From: Chara braunii | Taxonomy: Eukaryota; Streptophyta; Charophyceae; Charales; Characeae | Length of the DNA: 49,639 bases | Reading direction: 5' to 3' | Assembly (NCBI GenBank): GCA_003427395.1 | Contig: BFEA01000644.1 | Span: 368,760 to 418,398, forward strand | In this document: piece by piece, positions 40,509 to 49,639 of the stretch | Position numbering within the stretch: position 1 is the first letter of the stretch | Layout: every line of letters begins with the position of its first letter | Made by a program: the position numbers and the translations under genes | Notes under the pieces: generated by a model | What the model saw: the letters and a program-made list of their open reading frames with translations, nothing else | Databases searched by the model: none | Told to the model about the DNA's origin: nothing

Positions 40509-42061
40509 CTAGTTTTTTGAACTAGATCCAGGCTTGCGAGGCATATGGGGACAGTCTTTCAAAAAGTGGTCCCCCTCGCAGCGAAAACAAACCTCACGGT
40601 CCTTCCTCCTCTGCCACTGCCCCTCCTGGATCCTGAGCGCTCTCCAGGGAAGTGTGGAAGGATCCATGGGGTTGATAGGCCAATGGACGTCTCGTGGTAA
40701 GTTAGGTTTCTGCGCCTGGGGGGAAGTGGCGCGTCCCTTCCCTTTCCCCTTTTGGCTGGCTGAGTTCTTGCTGCTGCTATTCCCAAACTTTCCTTTGAAC
40801 ATAGCAGCAAGATTCTCAGCCAGGGCAAGAACGGCTGGCTCAACTGATGATACTAAGGCAGTCTCAGATGGAGGGCTGCCACGCTGAGATGCATCAGAAT
40901 GAGAACCTGCATCAGCAACCAACAGAGCGCCCTTCTTCCTAAGCTGTCCCCTGGAAGAGGGCCTCCTCCTTCCATGAGAAGGTTTCTGAACCTTGAGCCG
41001 AGACTCAAGGTCCAGGGCCGCTTTGCCAAAGGACCTCCCGTCCTTATGACCCTGAGAGTACAGAGCAATGGAGTAGTCTGGAGGCGCTGCCGCCGCTGCG
41101 CGCAGGAAGTGAGTGAGCTGGTCAGACTCACTCGTCTCCAGACCGGGTGTAGCAGTCAAACTCTCAAACAGACTGTAGAGCTTGGACAGGGAACCCTCGA
41201 ACCTGCATGAACCCAACAGCAGTATCTTATCTGCTGCTTTTTGGGCCTTTTCCCTGTCTGCAAACCGGTCTCGCAGGGCCTGCAGCAACCCCTCCACCTT
41301 CAGCTATTGTGCCCATTTGTCCATGGCATATTCTGTTTTGCTGCAGAGGATGTGCACCATTTCAGCGCAGTCCTCTCCAAACGCCCCAAAATCGTTCCTA
41401 CCTTTGTCACCTTTGGACAAACGAAGCTGCCCAGGTACGCTTGCATAGCGGTAACCCAGTCTGAGACATCCACCTTGGGGTCTTCCCCAGAGTACATAGG
41501 AGGTGGCGTCAACTTGGGCTGCCACTGATCAGATGTGTCAGAGGGGACAGAGGTAGCGGACACATGGGAACCAGCAGGTGAAGCTGGTCGATTGTGGGAT
41601 GGTGAAACAGGTTTTGGGATAGGTTGGAGAGGTTGGGGAGGAGGAATAGGAAGTTGCAGATGTTGCAGAATTTTATTAACACCCGTTGTCACAGACTCAA
41701 GGCTTGCTGCCAACTTATCGACCTTGATGGAAGACCCTTGGGTCTCGAGCGCGAGTATCCGCTGGTCCCAGTTGAGAGTGTTTGTCAACAGCACTAACTC
41801 AGCAGTGTCCTTACTATACTGACTGGAAATTCCGCTGACCACTTCCTTCTCTACTTCTTTGCGCAACTGCCTCCTCTTCTCCTCATTCCTGCTAGCCTCC
41901 TAAGCTACTTTCATCTTCTGCTTCAACCGTTGGATATGGGCCTCTGCCTTTAGGCGGGCTTCCTCCGCTTCAAGCAGGGCCTATTCCAGGGGGGAGAGAG
42001 GAGTTGGAGGAGGGTTAGCAAAAGGTTCTCCTTCCTCAACCTTCTTCTCTGCGTCAGCCAT
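40509..42061 (-). pseudogene. Gag polyprotein, element C
   Basis: Minus strand. It starts at ATG 42061-42059 (MADAEKKVEEGEPF) with a Glu/Lys/Ala-rich coiled coil, interrupted by TAG at 41981-41983 and 41900-41902. It continues to 41300 with a Pro-rich linker and YSGEDPKVDVSDWVTAMQAYL. A frameshift near 41350 and TAG at 41304-41306 precede the rest (41297-40509), which ends with zinc knuckle C-x2-C-x3-H-x4-C (40551-40589), one residue shorter than the usual CCHC. A stop at 40509-40511 separates gag from pol, which lies in another frame. Confidence 0.83.
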
Positions 42062-43403
42062 AATTAGTTACACCCACAGTCAGATAAATAGAGACACACA
42101 GAAGCAAGGTCAGCAAAGATTAAGATTACAATACACACACAGATGTAATCATTGCCACCTTACGAGAAGAGACATGGTGTACAGGGCAGAAGAGCGCTCA
42201 GCCTCTGCAGGCCGCTGAGGGCTATTCTGGGTCAGTTTAAGGCAATTCCAAAGAAAACCAAATTTCGATTTTTCATTCACAGCCCAGAACCCTCATCTGA
42301 GTGTTATAACCCCAGAACCACTGTCAGATAGACAGGATGCAACCTAGGACTGTAAGTAGGAGGGTTAGAATAGCGCAGAGAGTAAGTAGCGATTGATGCC
42401 AACCGGTAGTCAACCAAGATGCAGCAAAGTACTGATAAAGCTATTTTTAGACTCCTGCTACTGACACTGACACTGTAGAACTCTGTATGCCCCACTATGG
42501 GTGAGGCGAAGTACAAATATCATTGTAACTGACTCAAAACATCAAATCTAGTAGAGCGCTTTCAGACACTGACTCGATATTGAATTGCGATTTCAGGATG
42601 ACTGACAAACTGAAATTCTGACGGACAGAACCTAAGATATGACAAACCCTAGCTGCCCCAAGCACTGGCTATGGCAGCGCAATACTCATAATTCCATTAT
42701 CACTGACCAATAGACCCTGAACTATCCAATTCACAGAGTGTACTGAATCGCAATATTGTAAACAGTCAGAGACGTGATTTGAGACAGAGAGGGGGTCAAA
42801 TAGAGTCAGTAGAAGTCAAAGTAGATAGGTAGGAGAAAGAGCTATGGCTGTCAGGCAGTGCGATTTGCAACTTTAACTGACTACGGATATACAATTTCGC
42901 TTCCCCCAGTCTAATTACAACTATCAGACTCGCTACTGAGACTTGAGTAAGGAACACACTTACTACAGGGTTAACACTTGAAGAAGAAGCTGAACTGGCT
43001 ATGGTTGCCATCTCACCAGTTTCTTCAATTCACTGTTCATGGTGCTCCCACGTTCAAAATCTACTGAAACTTGGTGATACTGAAGCTCTTGCAATAGCGA
43101 TTAACCCCCACTAGTCAGATTCACTGAACCCGGCTCAGAATTTGGAACTCGACATACCCCCTGGTATCTCGCCACTAGCAAAGTCACCGCCTGGGCTAAA
43201 AATAGCCCCTCAGTGCCTCCCAGGCCACTGAGCACTGAATCGACACCAAACTCCGTGTCATACCGACCTCCACACGCTCCTTACCAACATCCTACTTAGC
43301 GCCATATTGAAGATAAGATTCCTCCGCGAAATCTAACGTAAGAAGCTCTCAGGTAGTGATGACTGCCTCAGTCCATCATCTCGCCACTGTCTGGGTCCGA
43401 TCT
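42062..43403 (-). other. Leader of element C, no genes
   Basis: 1.3 kb lie between the primer site and the gag start on the minus strand. I see no frame and no clear match to the A/B/F leader block. It is unremarkable in base composition. Confidence 0.5.
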
Positions 43404-43416
43404 GCTCCGATACCCC
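43404..43416 (-). other. Probable primer-binding site of element C
   Basis: The minus strand reads GGGGTATCGGAGC, one base from the A/B site TGGTATCGGAGC. It lies about 64 bases from the LTR edge, which is unusual. The gap contains GGCGCC-TTC-GGCGCC (43422-43436) and may be a small insertion. If so, the 5' LTR edge is as given. Confidence 0.6.
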
Positions 43417-43479
43417 GACAAGGGCGCCTTCGGCGCCGGCGAATATGCAATCACGGGATCGCCCTCCCTCGATAATAAC

Positions 43480-44692
43480 TGTTATGAACATGATTGTCCA
43501 TTGAAATTTTATCTACGCTCACTCACTAGAACTCCTGTACACGCCCAGACATGCACAAAAGGAAGGGGAGAGGTAGTGGAGTGTCACACCGCCCAACACA
43601 AGGAACACAACGGAAGACTCAGAGGAGCGAAGTGACAGAATACACAACACAGTGAATTCTCTCCACCCAAATCCCAACAATCATTCATAGAAGACAACCG
43701 AGAGTTCACAGCCAGAAGTCAATGAAGAGATGATAACTCAAACACATTATGACCACTGTTTATTAAACCCAAGGCATCGTTTTCACTGAATAACCTCAGA
43801 ATCCTGTTGTGCTACCCTCAGAGGGGTAGCGCCTCAACCTCACACACTCTGAACAACTAAAATAGCACCAGAACCCCAGCTAACACCCAGCGCCATCCTG
43901 ACATCCAACTCAGTGGCCTGCGCCAGTATGAAATAGGCTCCCAGAGCCAATTGCCACTCAGATGATGAGAAGAAGCTCAGCGCCAACAGTCTCTGATGAA
44001 GATGAAGTCTAGATGATGATAATCTCTGAGAAGATGCAACTAGGGCTGCATCGCCACTGGGACGCTACTCCTGAGGAGGGTCAGCAGTGCACCACGTGCT
44101 CCAACGCATCAGACCTCTGATAGCCCAGACCGCTTTGACTCCCAGAGAGTCACAGCGGACAGCGTTGACCCCAGTCTGGTCAGTGCTCCGAAGGTCTGGC
44201 TATGTCCGCCGTCTCCCACGCAGGAATCAGCAGCGACGAACTGATACCTTGTGCGCAGCAACTTCCACCACGAAGTTTCAACTGCCAAAAAAAGCCCCGG
44301 AACGATGTTCCCATCCTATCTATACTCTACCCTTGCCTAGACTCAACCTAGACTGGACTGACTGACTGACCGGTACAGTTTCTGTTTCGGCCCCTAAGGC
44401 CTCTCCCTACCCGGCTATAGGCTATAGGACCGTCTATCAGCGTAGGCCCATCGGGCCTGTCTGTCCTAGGGGTAGCCGGGTCTGCTATTCGCAGTTAGGG
44501 TAGCTGTAGGAAATTTGAGTTAGTACGGGGCCCATATTTCCTATATTTACAAATATGTCCCTCACGAATTTTCCTTACAGGTAGGTCTCTCGGTTAGCCC
44601 TCAGCCAAACAAAATTACGAACATATCCCTACCTATGGTACAGCCTCATCAGAGAGAGGCTACAGGCAACTTGGAACCAGCAAGTCATTGCA
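43480..44692 (-). mobile_element. 5' LTR of element C
   Basis: On the + strand TGTTATGAACA...CATTGCA, nearly identical to 35500-36698. As transcribed it begins TGCAATGACTTGCTGG and ends TGTTCATAACA. Confidence 0.9.
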
Positions 44693-44696
44693 CGCG

Positions 44697-45414
44697 CATA
44701 CGGACCGAACATAGGCTGTGAGCAGTTGGGTACGGGCAACTCACTCAGGCTCTGGGCCTGTTCTGTAGGGACTGGGGCTCAACCACTCGGGCCTACCGGA
44801 AGCTTCTAGGCCGGGGCCCAGTACCGCATTACCGCACGCAGCAGCAGCAGGGCACTTCGATATAGGGAAGGGCCTGCCTACGCGTTGGTCATTTGGGCAC
44901 TGGCTGCATGTTGCGCAAGCGCTGCTGCACTAATGCTGGCCAGCGCTCACGCGCTCACGAGCGAGCTGGAAGGAGCAGGTAGCCATAGCTGAGCTGCGCT
45001 GCTATATGCTGGATGGGGCGCATGGTGGTTCTTGGGTGCACGTGGTATCTGTGAGTGGGGGATCGAGGTTGTGAGTGATATGAGAGACATACCTGGTGCT
45101 TGAGGCGAACGACATTGGCCGTGATCTGCTCGTACTTCGGGGAGCTGTTGACGTCACCCGTGGCATTGTGGATAGGCTAGATAGGATCTGCCATTTGTAG
45201 TCTGGGCGCAGAGCGCCAGATAGGATGTCGACATTGGTTCTTTGTTGATGATGATGAGACTACTCGAACATTGTCACTTGTGAGCTTTTGCTGTGCTCTT
45301 ATTTGGTGGGACTCATGATGCAATTCCGCTTTTGATTCGAGGTCATGACTATCTGGTCTCATGTGTATGATGCTGCTTGGTTTCTGAAGTTCGCTATCGC
45401 TCATTTTCCTTGCA
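44697..45414 (+). mobile_element. 3' LTR of element B, right part
   Basis: It continues the B LTR from CATACGGACCG to CCTTGCA and matches 12368-13070, with the TATA-like GATATAGGG kept (44859-44867). It is followed by CTAA (45415-45418), the duplication matching 12145-12148. Confidence 0.9.
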
Positions 45415-46052
45415 CTAATTTGAAATTTAAATTATTTTAGCATTAATTAACAAGATTTTAGTTAATTGAAGTTATTGCCGAGAAATTTTGAAAAAGGAAT
45501 TATGAGTTGCAAAACAATTAGGAGAGATATGGGATAGAAACCTTTTTTTTTTTTTTAAGGAAAATAATAGGATTCGAGTTGATAAGAAGAAATGAAAGGT
45601 GTAATTAAATATTACAAAAACAAAAAAACAAAAAACGAATCAATCTTCTTTTGAAATGTAATGAACCCAGATTGGAAGATACTCATCAGACGTTGAAGGA
45701 CAAGTAGTCTCAAATCTGCACAATGTCTCCAGTTAACGTGAAAGTGATATCGGATACAGTATGTCATTGCCAATAGACGAAGAGAGTGAGAGGGTGGAAG
45801 AGAAACAACACAATCAATTCCCACTCCTTCTCCGGGCTTCCTCTCCTTCCACGTCATCAATCAATAAACAGTAACAAGTATGATAAGTCCTGATCACTTA
45901 GAGGTGCCACGTGCACTATTCCCCCATGGAGACAATGAAGACAACCAGCAGCGTGTAATATCGACGTCAGCGTCAGGTAAGTACCCGTCCCTCAATCATC
46001 CACAGATCCCGATCTTCCTCCTTGTCGCATCCAGTCACCTCATGTAGATAGT
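45415..46052. other. AT-rich flank and spacer, no gene seen
   Basis: 45415-45640 is AT-rich and continues the pre-insertion tract seen at 11756-12148. From 45640 the composition normalises. A minus-strand frame at 45860-45612 has no recognisable feature. Nothing else supported. Confidence 0.6.
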
Positions 46053-46260
46053 GTGGCCAATGCCACGTCGGCAATAGAGACAGGTGGCAGTGCCACATCA
46101 GCAATGCAATGTAGTCAGGTGGCAGGGCCACATCAACAATGTAGACAAGTGGCATGTGCCACATCAGCAATGCACACAAGTGGCGTGTGCCACGTCAGCA
46201 GAATAGACAGGTGCCATGCACCACATCAGCAAGGTAGACAGGTCGCAGCGCCGAATCAGC
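46053..46260. repeat. 31-bp tandem repeats, each with a GTGGC...GCCAC hairpin
   Basis: Seven units are spaced 30-35 bases apart: 46053-46066, 46084-46096, 46119-46131, 46149-46162, 46180-46193, 46210-46222 and about 46241-46253. Each is a short hairpin followed by an (A)TCAGCA word and TAGACAG. The hairpin bases differ in a paired way: GTGGCA/TGCCAC, GTGGC-AG-GGCCAC, and GGTGC/GCACC in unit six. Confidence 0.8.
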
Positions 46261-47016
46261 AATGTCTGGCGCACAGAACAGAAAGCGCCAGCATGCTGCC
46301 ACAGTCCCGCGTCGTCGTCCACAGTGCCTGCGCACAGCTAGTGTCAAGCCAGCGTCTCGCCAGCGTCAATGCCAACGTCCAGTCAGAGTCGAGCCAGCGT
46401 CAAAGCAGCATAGCAAGACTGAATGTTGACCACCCAGAGACCCAGCCTTATGTAGCATTTAGCGAGGCTGTCTGGCCTCAGGTCCCCTTTCCTCAGTCGT
46501 GCAGATTGACGCACAGCTCAGGGCCTGGATTGTACAGTTGCAGATTTCCCCTTGGTCCTGATGCTGTCTGGGTACCTGCATACAAACAAGTGTGTGCGTC
46601 TGACCGACGGCCTGGGCTGGGTGCACTTTGACTTTGACTGTTGGATGTCCAACAGTTGACTTGGTCAACTGTCACACGTTCAGGCCCTGAATTTTTACGT
46701 GGGGTTCTTTTCCTCCTTCGGCTTGGGTCTGAGTGCGGCCTGGTAAGGCCCAAAAAAAAAGTCTACGAGACATACGACATGGGTTATTGCAGAAATGTTA
46801 AAAAGGAGAATAATTCGGATTGTGGAGGAGGAAATTGTGAAAAAACTGCAAAAAAGAAGTGTTTTGATAATATAAAAGAAAGAAATTACAAAGAATAATA
46901 AGTCCCTAGACTATCGAAGTAGTGAAAGTGAATTGAAAGAATTTGAAAGATGATGAAAGATTTGAGAGAAGAATATAATGTAGTTTTAGTAATATAGGAT
47001 AGACGTATCATACGAC
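46261..47016. other. Spacer with two adjacent hairpins
   Basis: Short repeats of GCCAGCGTC occur near 46325-46400. At about 46636-46655 ACTGTTGGA-TG-TCCAACAGT is directly followed by an overlapping CAGTTGAC-TTG-GTCAACTG. 46790-47000 is purine-rich and then AT-rich. No gene supported; the 192-codon frame at 46053-46631 reads through the repeats. Confidence 0.5.
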
Positions 47017-47245
47017 GGGGGGGGGAGGGGAGCGGAAGCGGGGTTGGGGAGTGGGGGCGTGCGATTGGGACGGGCAGAGTGCGGCGCGCGGATGGGGAGG
47101 GGGGAGTGGGGCACGCGGATGGGAAGGGGGAAGTAGGATCAAAAAGGGGGGAAGGGAGATCGGGGTCGGGGAATGGGTGGGCGGGAGCGGGGGAGCCTGG
47201 GCTCGGGATCGGGATAGAACGCAGTGGTGTCGGAGGCCGAAGCGC
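47017..47245 (+). repeat. G-rich block
   Basis: Runs of 3-10 G separated by 1-5 bases extend over about 220 bases (from GGGGGGGGGAGGGGAGCGG). The complementary strand would give Pro/Ser-rich frames, which I do not regard as genes. It has the sequence form of G-quadruplex DNA. Confidence 0.75.
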
Positions 47246-47670
47246 CACATCAACAAAAGTTGACTCGACGCGGTCAGCCTCCGCGCCATGTCAAATCTCC
47301 GCCGAGGGCTGTCCGTGGCCATAGTCGACCGGGCCCTATCGCGCCGGTTAAAATTCCCTAGGGCCGAAGCCACGGAAAAGATGGTGTGGCGGTACAGCCC
47401 TCGGGAGACCTGATCGTTCGCTTTGGACTGGACCGTCGTGACCGCAAGGGGCGAATTAGTGGTCCCCGGCCCAAACGACACTTGAAGCGGACCAAGGGTT
47501 GGTGAGATAATCAAGTTTGACCGATTGGGACCGGACCGACGCGACCGCATAACTCGGTCGGAAAAGGAATAGCCCTAAACGGCCATGGAAATGAATAATT
47601 GGGGCCTAGTAAAAGGGGGCACGTACTATTTTAAACAATGGACTGACTCTTCGTTTCCCAAAGTCGGACC
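47246..47670. other. Unassigned sequence
   Basis: GC-rich DNA without a supported frame, RNA or repeat. Words such as GACCGGGCCC and GACCGGACCGACGCGACCG recur but no unit is clear. Confidence 0.4.
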
Positions 47671-48157
47671 TGCCCCAGTCTCGTGCTAAAATTAGCAGAG
47701 CCCCATGCTATGTTTAGCTTGTGACTGACTGTTTGTCTACTTGGGTCTGGGCCTGCCCCAGTCCTGTGCTAAAATTAGCACAGCCCCATGCTATTTTTAG
47801 CGTGGGACTGACTGTTCGTCTGGGCCTGCCCCAGTCCCGTGCTAAAATTAGCACAGCCCCACGCTATGTTTACTGTGGGACTGACTGTTCGTCTACTTGG
47901 GAATGGGCCTGCCCCAGTCCCGTGCTAAAATTAGTACAGTCCCACACTATTTTCAGCGTGGGACTGACTGTCCGTCTACTTGGGACTGGGCCTGCCCCAG
48001 CCCCGTGCTAAAATTAGAACAGTCCCATGCTATTTTTATCATGGGACTGATTGTTTGCCTACTTGGGACTGGGCCTGCCCCAGTCCCGTGCTAAAATTAG
48101 CACAGTCCCACGCTAATTTTAGCGTGGGACTGACTGTTCGGTTGCTCGGGACTGGTG
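47671..48157. repeat. ~83-bp tandem repeats with two hairpins per unit
   Basis: Six units start TGCCCCAGTC at 47671, 47754, 47827, 47910, 47993 and 48075. Each holds GTGCTAA-AA-TTAGCAC and then an AGTCCCACG...CGTGGGACT stem. In the last unit the second is a perfect 13-bp arm (48104-48131). In unit five it is CAGTCCCATG/CATGGGACTG (48020-48029/48040-48049), a paired change. The third unit lacks the CTACTTGGGA segment. Confidence 0.85.
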
Positions 48158-48198
48158 CCAGTCCAAGTGGTAGGACTGGCCGACTGCACCAGCTCCGC

Positions 48199-48206
48199 TA
48201 TATAAG
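48199..48206 (+). promoter_or_regulatory. TATA box TATATAAG
   Basis: CCGCTATATAAGAGAGGCTCG directly follows the repeat array, with GCACGTGC (an E/G-box-like palindrome) near 48217. This is the strongest promoter-like sequence in the window. The transcript is unknown. Confidence 0.45.
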
Positions 48207-48282
48207 AGAGGCTCGTGCACGTGCTGGGGGACGACTTTTTATTGCTGCATTAGCTACGGAGCGCCAGCATACCAACCAGAGT

Positions 48283-48562
48283 ATGGGAACTGCTGGTGGA
48301 CAGAAGTTGGAAGTACGAACGGGTGGGAGTCGGACTGTGCAAGCAAGGGCAAAGGTAAGGAAAGGGGAGGGGTTAGGCTGGGGGGGAATGGCCTCTTGGA
48401 TGCTCACCTGGCCGTCTGCTTCCTGCAGCCGCTCTCTTTTCTGCCCCTCACCTTCCCTTTCTCTCCCTTCTCTTCACCTTCACTCTCTCGCTCCCCTTAC
48501 CTCCTCCTCCTTTCCCCCTTCTTGCTCGCTTACCCCTCGCAGGTCTTGTTCGTACACCCTTG
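48283..48562 (+). other. Possible short spliced transcript downstream of the TATA box
   Basis: ATG 48283 starts 24 codons (Gly/Arg/Thr-rich) that run to AAAG/GTAAGG at 48355. Pyrimidine-rich DNA follows, with acceptor-like TTCCTGCAG (ending 48428) and CCCCTCGCAG (near 48542). Either exon would soon stop. I recognise no family. It could be a non-coding or LTR-derived transcript; speculative. Confidence 0.2.
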
Positions 48563-48779
48563 ATTCACTGGTTGGCACGGGCGTCCACGTGCCTTGACTA
48601 GCAGTAAGCTGCCAGGCCCATCTGTGTTCCTCGGTAAATGAATAAGCTCCCCGTGCTCGCACGCTGCCACCGCTGTGAGAACCCATAGACCTTTTGAATG
48701 TTGGCAGCTTAGCGCATCACGCGCACCTCTTCAATGTACTATGAGCCAGTGCACCAATACACACTTAATCCACGGACAT

Positions 48780-49639
48780 ATTGCCGATTTTGAGCCTGTC
48801 CGTCAATATGCATTTCATCTGTGGAGTTTGCCGAATGTATATTGCTGATTTTGAGTATGTGCGCCCATGCGCACTTCATTGAGGATATTGATGATTTTGA
48901 GCCTGAGCGACCATGCGCACTCCGCCGAGGACATTGATGATTTTGAGTTTGTGCGTACTCCACCAAGGCACATTCCACTGTGGACATTACCGATTCTGAG
49001 TCAGTTCGCTCATGCGCATTCTGCAGCGAACATTACCGATTTTGAGTCAGTGCGCTCATGCGCACTCTGAAGTGGACATTACCGATTCCGAGTCAGTGCG
49101 CCCATGCGCACTTTGCAGTGGACATTACCGATTCTAGGTCAGTGCAACCATGCGCACTCTGTTGTGGACATTGCCAATTTCGACTATGTGCGCCCATGCG
49201 CACTCGACTGTTGACTTTGCCGGTTTTGAGACTGTGCGCCTATGCGCATTCCACTCGTTTTAACCATCTGTTTTCTTAGCTTTCGTTTTGTTATGTTTCT
49301 TCTTATTTCTCTATTTATAGAGATTTTACAAATTCAAATAATCAATTACCATTGTTTTGTAAAGTTTCTGGAACTTGGTCGAATCATGAGGGTAGTCTCT
49401 TATTATGGTGTTGGATCCTGAGTCTTTATGGAGTTTGCCGATTTTGAGACAGTGGACTTTGCCGATCTTGAGATTGTGTGCCCATGCGCATTCCACTGTG
49501 GACTTTGCCGATTTTGAGATTGTGCGCCCATGCATATTCCACTATGGACTTTGTCGATTTTGAGACTGTGCGCCTATGCGCATTCCACTTTGGACTTTGC
49601 CGATTTTGAGACTATGCGCCTATGCGTATTCCACTATGG
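48780..49639. repeat. ~46-bp minisatellite running off the window
   Basis: The unit is roughly GATTTTGAGTCAGTGCGCCC + ATGCGCACTCTGCAGTGGACATTACC and repeats every 45-49 bases over 48840-49255 and again 49435-49639. GTGCGC-CCAT-GCGCAC in each unit is self-complementary. The array is interrupted at about 49256-49434 by AT-rich unrelated DNA. It continues past the right edge. 48600-48780 before it shows nothing. Confidence 0.85.

Larger units (their letters stand above)
35500..44692 (-). mobile_element. Element C: Ty3/gypsy chromovirus-type retrotransposon, minus strand, nested in B's LTR
   Basis: It is flanked by CGCG (35496-35499 and 44693-44696), with LTRs 35500-36698 and 43480-44692 in TG...CA form. 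On the minus strand the order is LTR, primer site, leader, gag, protease, RT, RNase H, integrase, chromodomain, LTR. It differs clearly from A and B in gag and LTR sequence. The two LTRs are close (by eye about a dozen differences in the first ~250 bases), so C is probably the youngest LTR element here. It carries several in-frame TAG codons and frameshifts, and one assembly gap. Confidence 0.92.
12149..45414 (+). mobile_element. Element B: Ty3/gypsy chromovirus-type retrotransposon with three nested insertions
   Basis: It runs from TGCGAGG (12149) to CCTTGCA (45414) and is flanked by CTAA (12145-12148 and 45415-45418). Order: LTR, Met primer site, leader, gag, [D1], zinc knuckle, protease, RT, RNase H, integrase, [D2], integrase C-terminus with chromodomain, polypurine tract, 3' LTR [split by C]. 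Subtracting D1, D2, C and their 4-bp duplications leaves about 8.9 kb, a normal size. Each flank pair joins to a sensible reading when compared with A, which supports the boundaries. B is older than the three insertions. Confidence 0.9.

Noticed and set aside
46053-46631. 192-codon frame over the 31-bp repeats
   Set aside because: Open only because repeat units lack stops; no start context or homology, and hairpin structure explains the conservation better.
47008-47550. Pro/Ser-rich minus-strand frames of up to 180 codons
   Set aside because: They are translations of the complement of the G-rich block.
47721-48094. Repetitive frames (LSTWVWACPSPVLKLAQ-type)
   Set aside because: They are readings through the 83-bp repeats, which carry nucleotide palindromes and change length out of frame (73 against 83).

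Overview
The window is eukaryotic repeat DNA: a stack of nested retroelements with no intact host gene that I could recognise. The tRNA primer sites, chromodomain Ty3/gypsy (chromovirus-type) polyproteins, U6-like RNA and plant-style CAG-to-TAG decay point to the green lineage. The coiled-coil gag at the left edge resembles, from memory, gag-like ORFs common in the charophyte Chara braunii; this was not checked.

Layout. 1-1435 is a broken gag with leader (element F). About 1471-2277 looks like a minus-strand LTR (E). 2363-11755 is a degenerate Ty3/gypsy element on the + strand (A): LTR, initiator-Met primer site, leader, gag, protease, RT, RNase H, integrase, chromodomain, LTR. AT-rich DNA (11756-12148) follows. 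12149-45414 is a second, related + strand element (B), flanked by a 4-bp CTAA duplication and split by three later insertions. Two are large non-coding elements, D1 (16245-22489, duplication ACGT) inside gag and D2 (25920-34799, duplication ACGG) inside the integrase C-terminus. The third is a minus-strand Ty3/gypsy element, C (35500-44692, duplication CGCG), inside B's 3' LTR. Removing them leaves B at about 8.9 kb. 45415-49639 is AT-rich DNA followed by three tandem-repeat fields and a G-rich block.

All coding modules of A, B, C and F carry stops, frameshifts or lost catalytic residues, so none looks autonomous as assembled.

The most unusual content is in D1 and D2. Both run TGTCG...CGACA, begin with a 12-bp inverted repeat, have no recognisable coding capacity and no internal LTR copy that I can find, and share the same order of blocks. 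At the same relative place each holds a tandem array of hairpins. The outer stem changes from unit to unit while its 3' arm changes to match, often through G-U pairs, and the apical loop keeps the word TAAGTT. D2 also carries two tRNA-like Pol III boxes followed by a U6 snRNA-like sequence. These look like mobile elements selected as structured RNA. That is inference from hand pairing and needs covariance testing.
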